Below are positions 55,201 through 64,000 of a stretch of 64,000 bases of DNA, in pieces; position 1 is the first letter of the stretch, and each line of letters starts with the position of its first letter. Position numbers and translations under genes: made by a program. This DNA is from Pterobdella sp. o SKG-2022 (taxonomy: Eukaryota; Annelida; Clitellata; Hirudinida; Piscicolidae). The notes under the pieces were generated by a model. The model saw only the letters and a program-made list of their open reading frames with translations. It did not search any database and had not been told where the DNA came from. Location: the NCBI GenBank assembly GCA_964035795.1, contig OZ038321.1, forward strand, positions 18,541,209-18,605,208, read 5' to 3'.

Positions 55201-58200
55201 CATCTGCAATGAGCCTTATTGTTATATTATTTAATCAGGTTAGAGAGATTTTTCGATTATTTTTTAAACTATGATAATGGGATATCTAGTAATTTCTTTT
55301 AAAGCTCGTAATTTCAATCAGACTTTTTCAAGCCTAATCGTAGTCTTCAATAATTTGAAGAGTATATTTTATCATCTTCATCTATAGCAAAACTCTCAAC
55401 GGTTGGTCTATGTGAAATGAAAAAACGATAAAAAGAATAAAGAAAACTTACTGTAGCTAATGAAAGTTTAAAAAGTCTGAATAAATTGATAAGGCCAAAA
55501 AACTAATATGTATTTCAGCTTTATTAAAGTGAATTTTGATAAAAAAAACTGAACTAAACAGCTTGAAAAAGATTAAAAAATATATAAATGAATAATAATA
55601 AAAATAAAATTCATAAAGACCATTTAGAAAACAGCAATTTCAAACTAGAAAAAGATTCTGCGCAAAGTATTAAAAACAAAAAGTGTCTTGGGCTGCCTAA
55701 GTTGTGAGTCCCAATTACAGCTTTGAAAAAAAAATATGTTGATCTTTTGATTGCCCCTATCTGGGGTTTTGGTTGCACAATTGATTGGTTCCACGGGCCA
55801 CTACTTCATATGGACTACTAATTGTCGGCCCACGCGGGATTGAGCCCGTTATCTTCAGATAATTAGTCTAATGCTCAACCAGTGATCTATAGGGGCCAAA
55901 AAATAGTTTGAAAAAAGTTGAAAATAGTTTGCAATCAAAGCTAATTATTAGAACAAGCAAAATAATCATTTGAATGAACAAGTAACTTCATTGGAGAAGT
56001 TGTCAACTTTTTCTCCAACCTCATGCTCTTCCCCATAAATGAAAAGCTTGCCTCTAGGCAACAGAATTCTTCAAGTGGTTTTTTTGCAGGAAACCTAGTC
56101 TGATAAAAAAAGAACAATGAAAATTTTTTTAAAAACACTATTATAATAAGAAAAAAAAACGTTCAACATTACTTAGCATTTAAGGGGCTTTGAGTTGCTT
56201 GAGAGTGGCCACGATGAAAGTAGTTTGCATCTTTTGTCCTATCAAGCTCATTGTCATTAACTATGAAAAGTGAATTAAGTCTTCATCAAGTTTTTATTCA
56301 TTTTTATTATATAAGATGAATTTATTCAAATAATTGTATTCATATTCATGTTCCTTTTAATTTTGCAAAGATTAATTGTTAATTTGACCGAGAAAAGTTT
56401 GACTACGAATTATTAGTATTTTCTAAAATGATATGATACGGGAAAGAAAGCTAATTTTTAATATAAATTGTTGTTTTATGAAGCATTGGTTGGGGTAATT
56501 TTTTCTCTTAGGATGCTTTTTTTGCTGAGTGCTCAAAATCTTGTTTTGATTCTCAACCTTTATACCAAAAAAAATGCTTCATAAAATTTCTGAAAACTCA
56601 TTGTAGAATTTTTTAAATGGAAATCAAAATTTAATTTTATTAAAAATCTTTTCAAAACCTTGTATGCTTAAGTTTTATTACGAATAAATTTAAATTTTTT
56701 CACAAGTTTTTCTCGAAGTTTCACAAAAGTTTCAAAGTATTTAGAATTAATAAATCTGTGCATTGCAACTAAAAACGTTTTAAGTGGAATCACAAAGCAT
56801 ATTCACAAATAATTATTTTTCAAGTCATAAAAATTTTTTTCAAAAAAATAACTTGATTATGCTCATTTTTTTAATAAATCTGAATATATTTAAAACAATT
56901 TAAACATTTTACGATGTAAAATTTTTCAAAAAGTTAGAGCAAATGATAATTTACGGTTAAACAAATCAACATTCCAATTGCTCAAACAATTGTCTTTCCC
57001 CCATAATTTGTAAAAATTTCAACAGAAAAAAGTTTTTTTATTAGAGTAATCATTTAATTATCATAAAAACTAAAAAAAAACTGAATTTTAAACTATTAAG
57101 CTCCAATAATTTGAGTTTTTTTCGTTTTAATTTCTAAGCAGCTTCAAAATTTTTAAAAAACTTTCGAAATTTTTTTCAACTTATCACTTAATTTGCTTCA
57201 ATTTTTGAACTCTTTCATACTACATAGCACTTTTTATAAATTGGTGCTTCTATCAAAGAAAATAAAATCAATGACCAATGTGATTATAGTTTCTTGAAAT
57301 TTTACACCAATGGAAACCAAACTTGTTTAGTTATACGAATAGAAAATTTCAAAAAGCATCGTGTTCATGAACCGTAAGATAGCAAAGTAGAAGTTAGTCA
57401 TAATAAGCATTTATAAGTTTGTGTTACAATAATAACAATATATGCAGCGTCCTCTGCCGTTTCCAACAAACAAAATTTTGGTGCAAAACTTTTCTTTTTT
57501 TAATTTTTAATACTTATAAATAATTTTTGGTATAATTCCTGGAATGTTTTTGTTATATGGCATTAATTAAATAAATAATAAAGATGCATAAACATTAAGA
57601 AAAGCTGCTAAAGCGCATAATTTTTTTAAAAATATTTTTTTGTTTCCAAGATATGAAAACTAGCTTTTACTTTCAAAAATAAACAAAAACTTTTCATTTC
57701 TAGACACTGTGAAATAATTTTTTTTAATGATCTTTCTTCACAGGTCCAGCCAATCAATACTTCAAGAAAAAAAGCTATGTAGTCATATGTTCTAGTTTCT
57801 GCTATTAACCAAATTACCGTGCTGATTAGATAGTTTTTTTTTGTATTGAATGTAAATAAAGCCATTAATGTCATGTTTCTATATAGCTTCAAGATCAAAG
57901 AGTCATATACTTTTAGTTCATGTCCAAAAAGATAAGCTATGAGGGTTTGAAGAAGTATTTAAATCTACTATAGTAAAAAACCTCAAATAAAATTCTATTT
58001 TGAAACAAATGCGCTGAATAAATAATTTTTTTTGCAAATGAGTTTGCAGGGTAGTTGTAGTTGTTATGCATCGTGGAGTTTGATAAGTGGTCTTGAAGAC
58101 TTTCACGGTTTCATGCCACTATAATAATAGTCGTTATATTTTTGTTTTTTTTGTTACTCATTTTGTCACAGTTCATGTTGGCAAAAACCTTATGAGTGCT

Positions 58201-59270
58201 TTATAAATGATTCTCAAAACTATGTTTGCAATATTTCTAATTACATTTTTCTGAAAATTTATTAGTCTAAATGAGATTTCTAACTTGGTTATAAAAAAAA
58301 TAATTAGGTAATTTTGTCATTAACTAAACTCAGCTTTGGTGCATTTAAAATAGTAAAAAAACAAAAAAAACTTTTTCTATTAAGAATTGCAGTTTTTCAT
58401 TTTAACAGATCTTTTAAAATAAAGTCTCGCAAAAATTTCAAGTTGATTTTCTGTCGAACCGATTAAAAAATGAAGTTATTTTAATTCAGTAGAAGATTAA
58501 TTCAATTTAAAAGCTGAACAATGTTTAGCTTAAACTAATAAAGTTTTTTCCCGGTTTCAATTACCAGTCTCAAAAGTAGGAATGACATCACGTCTCAAAA
58601 ACACAAGTAACCTTTAGCATTACCAATTGGTAATTATGATAGGACTGTAAAATGAAAATTTCAATTCTCATTTGAGTAAGCTATTTTTAAAAACAATTCT
58701 TTCTTCAAAGTTTGTTTTTGCATTTTTTTTCAAGTTTTTTAACTTTTTGTGAAACTAAACTTATAGTTAAAAATTTACTTTTGTACTAAGAAAATTCCAG
58801 ATTCAACTATCAAGTTTGTAGAAATTTAATATTTAGAGTTTACGATAAAGTGAAATTCAAAAAATTGAATTTTAAAATAAATAATTCTCAAATCTGCATT
58901 TTGAAGTTTTTAAATCAGGAAATTGATGATACCTCAGTTGTGTAAATAATTAAAACGCACAATAGTTTTGCTCCCAAGTGATAATCTGAATTTGCAATGA
59001 AATTCAAATCAAAGCATCTATACAACATCTCCAAGAAGTTTCATTCATCATTATGAATATGAGAAAATGATTATAGTCTCTTTTCACTCTCCATTTCTTA
59101 GTTCAAAAAAAGTCTTCAAGTGATATTTCAATATTTATAGCTTTGTCTTCTCCCGTATACATAAGATGTTAAGTTGATGTGTCTTTAATTAAAGTTCACT
59201 GAAATTTTTAACGTTTTTTATTTTTTTTAAGGCAAGTTTTGAAATGAACGGTCAACTAATCAAACTTTAG
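52230..59270. other. Candidate 3' intron of the Ig gene (7.0 kb)
   Basis: Mostly AT-rich. It contains the SINE at 55752-55897, a weak foldback fragment near 57220-57262, and an alternative terminal exon candidate at 54044. ORFs 54941-55138, 55941-56138, 57626-57898 and 57918-58106 have no supporting features. Confidence 0.4.
55752..55897 (-). mobile_element. tRNA-derived SINE
   Basis: The reverse complement of 55826-55897 is a 72-nt tRNA-like head: ggcccct at the 5' end partly pairs with gtgggcc near the 3' end. The A-box-like tagatcactgg, anticodon stem-loop ttaga-ctaatta-tctga (anticodon AAT, Ile-like) and B-box-like gggctcaatccc are in tRNA order. It continues without a break into a conserved body (tagtccatatgaagtagtgg, cccgtggaaccaatcaattg, aaccccagatagggg) that is repeated at 25291-25356. 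The D-arm pairs poorly and the body is fused, so it is a SINE rather than a working tRNA gene. Confidence 0.75.
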
Positions 59271-59335
59271 TCTGCGAGAGTGCCACTTTTTTATACATCT
59301 GTCCACCACGCTTTGAAAACCAGCGTTGTTTGTAA
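59271..59335 (+). CDS. Candidate terminal exon of the Ig gene with an EGF-like C-terminal motif
   Basis: After aaactttag, a phase-1 frame (matching the donor at 52229) encodes CESATFLYICPPRFENQRCL and TAA. The block CPPRFENQRC matches the EGF-domain ending C-x8-C with Phe in the usual place (consensus CPPGFxGxxC). However, the usual C-x-C pair is missing (Y-I-C instead) and the two glycines are replaced. Joining 30974-31028, 44176-44866, 52039-52229 and this exon gives exactly 334 codons. AATAAA follows at 59554-59559. The patch is GC-richer than its surroundings. The evidence is suggestive but could be coincidence in a 12-kb search space. Confidence 0.35.
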
Positions 59336-60734
59336 ATAAGGAAAGCGATAAATTTTATATTCAAAGCAATTTATCAAAATCTTTTTTTTAGATGAGAGAA
59401 TTTTAAAAGTAAAAGCAGCTTTTTTAATCAAATTTGAAGCAAAAATGAATATGTTTTTCAAGCTTGAAAACTTGACTGTAAAAAACCCACAGATTTCAGA
59501 AGAATATTTATATCTGAATAATCATCAAACCATTATGAATCGAAAGAGATTTCAATAAAGAAGAATACAATTAATTTGTTTCAAGTGAGCTTAAAACTAT
59601 GAAACCATAAATACTTTTTATGATTTTTGACCATTCGAAGGTTTTATATTTTTACTGTTGAACTATAAAAGAAGAGTCTAAATTGAGATTAGCAAACGCA
59701 CGCTTGAGAGAATCGCATCAAAATTTATGAGAAGTTTTTAGCAAATAAAATAAATTTAATTATACCAATACTTCAGGCATATTAGTTTTATGACATAAAA
59801 AGATAAAACTCTCCAATTTGCGATCATTCGATAAAAGATTTAGCTTCACTTTGATTATTTTTTATTTGAATCTTTATAAAATTCAATATTTTTGTTGTTT
59901 TAGCCATTTTTTAAATCATTTTAAATTCTTCGAGTTCTTATCATCATTTTGAAAAATTCATGAAAAATATTATTATACTTATGAAATAATTAAACTTATA
60001 AAGTTAGTTTCTAAATCATCTACACTCTCTTTAAAAACCCATTTTCGGAAGAGTTCCACTATCCAGATATGAGAGTGCACATATAAATGTAGGTATACAA
60101 ATGCTGACACGAGGCAGCTTTGTGAGTACAATAACATTTTGAAGATAAACATCAAAACAAAGTCAAGCTTTAATTGGTGGTTCCATGCGACCTAATGCAA
60201 ATGAAAGTAATAAAATGAATAATTTCAATTAATTCCACAAATTCATTTTTAGTGGAAAATTTTCGTTTTTGTAAATAGAACTATAAAATATGATTAGAAA
60301 CTGAATTTTTTCAACTTGTAAAAGCTCCTATTTCAGCCATATTGAATTGCATTTTTTTTAAATTTGATTTTTTCCAAAAGCCACAATAAAATGAATATAA
60401 TTTTAGAACACTAGTTAATTTATTAAAATACGAAGCTTTTCGTTATCAACGTAACATTTTCAAGTATTTTTAAATTTGGTTTAAAATTTCGATTATTTGA
60501 AAAATTTAAAACGATAAAACATTGAAGACATTTGAAGGTGAATCTAATCAGAATAATTCTAAACAAATCTATAGTCCTTTTGGTATGAAAAAATGTAGCA
60601 AAAAAACATAAAGCAAATGAGCAAAATGTTTAGCGCCTGAAACTGAGAATCAAAGCTTCGACGCAAAGACTAACAAGTAGAAAAACCGCAAAAAACTGAC
60701 CCTGTTACATTACTGACTCTATTCTGTTTAATTG
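59336..60734. other. AT-rich stretch, 3' UTR candidate then intergenic
   Basis: AATAAA at 59554-59559 could end the Ig transcript. No gene or element is recognised beyond it. Confidence 0.4.
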
Positions 60735-61060
60735 ATGTATGATATACTGCATTATGAAAACTTGAATATAAAACAGAGTTGTATCGAAGCAATATTAAAA
60801 TATTCAAAGGCATTTGAGCCTAGAAAAAATTGGAAGAGGCTTATTGAGGAATGTGATAGATGCACTGAATGACTTAGAAGATCGGCTTCAGTATGGCTTA
60901 AAAGAAAATTTGAAGAAAAGCAATTTTTCAAAAATGTTTTGAGAAAATTTTGAAATTGAACACTAACCTTAAATTAAGTTTTATTGTCCGAAGAGCAAGC
61001 ATAAAGGCTTGGAGTCTAAGGTCGTTGCTAATGACTAGACACATTGAAGTTTGGAAATAA
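60735..61060 (+). pseudogene. Coding-like relic of unknown origin
   Basis: ATG 60735 opens 45 codons of ordinary composition (MYDILHYENLNIKQSCIEAI, then FEPRKNWKRLIEECDRC) to a TGA. The same frame resumes for 26 codons (LRRSASVWLKRKFEEKQFFK). A shifted frame then carries IVRRASIKAWSLRSLLMTRH to TAA at 61058. One stop plus one frameshift over 110 codons suggests a decayed gene or transposon ORF, or unspliced small exons. No family recognised. Confidence 0.35.
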
Positions 61061-63111
61061 AATAGGAGTTTGAGTTACAATACTTTTAGGAAAATTGAAA
61101 TGAAGAGAAGAATTGAAGAATGATCTAAAATCTTTGCAAGAAGAATTTTTTAAAATTCTGGCTTATGTGAAAATATATAATTTTTGTTTAAATATTCAAA
61201 AAATTGAAAATATATCATCAAAAATTCTAAAATTCGATTTAATTGAGAAAAAACTCATTTGATTGAACTATTTAGTATATAAATTTTTTAAAATTTCACA
61301 TGTTCTTAATTAGTTTTGTAACTTCGTCTTAAAAATAAGTTTCAGTATAGATGGATAATGTTTCAATGATACCTGCTAATCATTCACATGAATAAATTTT
61401 TATTTTTTTAAAGATTGATATGTGAATGCCGTTCAAAAGTTATTCCAAATGTTACATGTGATTTATTCTGAATGTCACATAATCGTCCATTTATCTCACT
61501 CGCACCAAAAACCATTTTATTTTTTTTTCGATTTTTTCCATTCAAAAATTTCTTTCCACTTCAAATGTTTTGAATAGCGTTCAGAATTTTTCCTTAATAC
61601 TTCAATAATTTTCATCAACAAATTCTTGAGAAGCTTTTTTAAGGTTTTTAAGTTAAAAATATTAGTAATAGAAGTTCCAAAAAGTTATGAAAAAAATTTC
61701 AAAGAATCTTAAGAAATATTTTTTACTTTTGAAACTGTTCAGAAGCAGCGCTCAAGCATGAAGCAGGCGTGTATTGCATGTATAATAATCGAACCACAAT
61801 ACAAAATCACTGATAAGCATTGGAAAAAAAATCAACAAAATCATCATGATTGATATAAGCATATTTCTCAAAATAATGAAGATGAAATGGATGTTAAAAG
61901 AAATGTAAAACAATGTACAACTAATAGCTGAACAACAAGAGATTTAATTAGGAAATAAATTTGAATCGCAACTAAATATCAAGGATCTGTAGGGAAGGAA
62001 TTGATACCTTTTTCAAATTCTTTCATGATTTCTGCACATTTGTATTTTTCAAAGAGGTATAATATTGCATTTTTAATAAGACCATATAACTCATGAAATA
62101 AGTTATATTGAACGAAAAATAGCTTTCCAATAGAAAGAAATAAGCCTCTGGTTGCCTCCATGCCATTATTAATTACAGAAAAATATCATGTGAAATGAGA
62201 AACAGTCGAAAACATTTAGTTAGAAGGAAACATATTTTTAAAAAACTCAAATGCAGAAAAATGCGTCTTTTTTTGTAACTTATCAGAAATTATAGCTTTT
62301 CTTTCCTATACACCTAAAAGAATTCTATTATTGTTTCAAATTAACAAGGTATAATAATTCCGAAAAGTATTGAAAATTTTGAGATTTTGTAGAATCAATT
62401 GAATAAAATTTAATATTGTATTGCAAATTTCAGCTAGTCATATTGAGCCTGACAAAATGATTGGAAGCTTTTATATAGTTTTTATTTCAAAAACTTCTTT
62501 TCATTTTTGGTTCAATTTTTCTATCTCAGAAATCAGCAGTAATGTTAACTATCTAATTTCATTAACCGCTTTTCACGGTGTTTCTATAAATTTACAAATT
62601 TGCTTGATTTTTTTGATCTTTGAAATGAGAAAATTGTGAATACATTGATTGTTTTAAAAAACTGAAACTTTCAACAAGTTTAGCCTCATCATAATTTCTC
62701 AGTAATGCTATTGTGACATTCAGTAAATAAATATAAAATTAAACATAAATAGATTAATCTAAAATATCTGATTACAAAAGTTGCACAAGATGTCTTTAAA
62801 AATCAACAATGAAATCTTCAAAACTTCAGTGAAAAATATTTGGTTTAGATTCTTAATTTTTTACAAAAAAAACTAAAAATGTTTGTAAACATTTTCACGT
62901 CGTGAATTTATCTTATAAATTTTCATGGATGGCTAGGCTAGGGCACAGTCTATTTTGAGTTTGCAAGTGTACTGATATAAATACTTTTTATGAAGAAAAA
63001 ATGTCCAAAAAGTCCAAACATTTTCATGCAACATGAATAAGACACAAAAAATTAAGATTCATTTTGAACCATATAAATTAAATTTAATTTTAAGTTTTTA
63101 GGACATAATAA
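61061..63111. other. AT-rich stretch
   Basis: Nothing supported. A frame at 62433-62639 after a cag acceptor is phase-compatible with the Ig gene but is a hydrophobic chance-like sequence. Confidence 0.4.
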
Positions 63112-63165
63112 CATTCACACACAATCACACGCACACAGTAACATGCATAGTTACACACACTTCAA
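63112..63165. repeat. Imperfect (CA)n microsatellite
   Basis: Interrupted ca units (cattcacacacaatcacacg, then cacacagtaacatg and gttacacacac). Confidence 0.6.
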
Positions 63166-64000
63166 ATCTAAAGCTTAACCTAGTTTAACACGTTTTTCAA
63201 ACATTATTGTTAATTTGAAACAATTCTTGTCAGCTCAAATTTTTTTCCAGTCTTTTTATTTGAGAAAATTGACAATTTTATTTGAGGCTACCGTGCAGAA
63301 TGGGATCTTTTTGGACTAAAAAAGTATTTGAAAAAAATCAAACAAAATTATTTTGATAGAACGAACAATATATTAAATTACCATAAAATAGATTCAATTT
63401 CTTGAATATATAAAACTGCATAAAAAAAATCGAATTTTTTAAGAACCTTAATGAATCTAAATGGACAATAATACTTAGGGAAAATTATTGTTTTGATTTT
63501 TTTATTTCTAAATGAAAAAAGCTACATTTTTGGAACAATACAAAAAAATTTATGATGGAATTTTAAATTTGAAGAGCTTTTTACAAAATGGTAAAAGTTC
63601 TTATCACTCTCTCAAACCTGCAACTCAACACCTTTTACTTTTTCATTATTTTTGACACTTATTTATTATATACGTTTATATAGCGCCTTTTTAAAAATAA
63701 TTGAGCTGTGTTATTTTATATCGAAAGTAAAAAAAGAATTTTCCACATAGTGAGTTATAATATTTCTAGGATTTTCTGCTTTAGAATTTTTGACAGTAAA
63801 ACATTAGAAAATTGCAGAAAGTTAGAGAGATCATAAGTTGTTTTATGTAATTAACTTTTTTGAATTTTTGATGGAAAAAAAAACATGAAACTTCAAAAAG
63901 TTTTTTTGAATTTTTTGAGAAAAAACTAGACAATGTGTTTCATCAACAATCATAATTCTCTTTTGTTTCTTTTACATTTTGAATTCATGTCTACTTATGT
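63166..64000. other. AT-rich stretch to window end
   Basis: No gene recognised. The short motif tatatagcgcctt at 63679-63691 resembles the 3' tail of the CR1/L2-like LINEs above but is too short to call. Confidence 0.35.

Noticed and set aside
55826..55897. Functional tRNA-Ile(AAT) gene
   Set aside because: D-arm does not pair well, the acceptor stem has mismatches, and the sequence runs directly into a repeated SINE body.
59271..59335. Calling a confirmed EGF domain
   Set aside because: Only the last C-x8-C unit resembles EGF; the C-x-C pair and both conserved glycines are absent, so it is kept as a hypothesis only.
62421..62639. Transmembrane exon for the Ig gene
   Set aside because: Phase fits after a cag acceptor, but the sequence is generic hydrophobic/polar AT-driven text without a clear anchor or stop-transfer pattern.

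Overview
This window is eukaryotic and comes from an AT-rich invertebrate animal. The evidence is spliced genes with GT-AG introns, AATAAA poly(A) signals, an animal-type PRPF40 splicing factor, BTB-BACK proteins, an immunoglobulin-domain gene with a signal-peptide first exon, non-LTR retrotransposon fragments, a tRNA-derived SINE and foldback (MITE-like) repeats. I cannot name the phylum from the sequence. Non-coding DNA is dominated by A/T homopolymer-rich text, so short exons show up as locally GC-richer, complex patches.

Layout. (1) 1-8.3 kb: the 3' part of a PRPF40 (Prp40) pre-mRNA splicing factor gene on the + strand. Eighteen small exons (36-134 nt) could be joined in one continuous frame covering FF domains and the basic Lys/Ser-rich tail. 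One intron carries an antisense non-LTR retrotransposon fragment and another a foldback repeat. (2) 10.3-18.4 kb: two paralogous BTB-BACK genes in tandem (+), of 517 and 397 aa. Both end where kelch repeats would normally begin. The second has two introns in its BACK domain that the first lacks, and one of these holds the 3' end of a CR1/L2-like LINE. Between the genes lies an orphan coding-like exon pair. (3) 18.8-19.9 kb: three short coding-like segments of unknown function, two followed closely by AATAAA. (4) 19.9-30.7 kb: gene-poor, with LINE, SINE and MITE pieces and a few coding relics. (5) 30.7-59.6 kb: one long gene (+) encoding a secreted Ig-domain protein. It has a TATA/Inr promoter, a signal-peptide exon ending in phase 1, a large Ig exon, a second Ig exon 7.2 kb downstream that completes the same Ig fold, and candidate terminal exons. 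Its introns contain LINE, SINE, MITE and hAT-like relics and a possible nested Cys-rich peptide exon. (6) 59.6-64 kb: mostly featureless AT-rich DNA with one coding-like relic.

Nothing indicates an operon, CRISPR array or other prokaryotic system. The most interesting items are the Ig gene, whose last candidate exon resembles the C-terminal half of an EGF domain (so an Ig+EGF neuregulin/Vein-like ligand is a testable idea), the kelch-less tandem BTB-BACK pair with different intron content, and a dispersed foldback repeat family. All gene models are read by eye from splice signals and frame continuity; no alignments were run.
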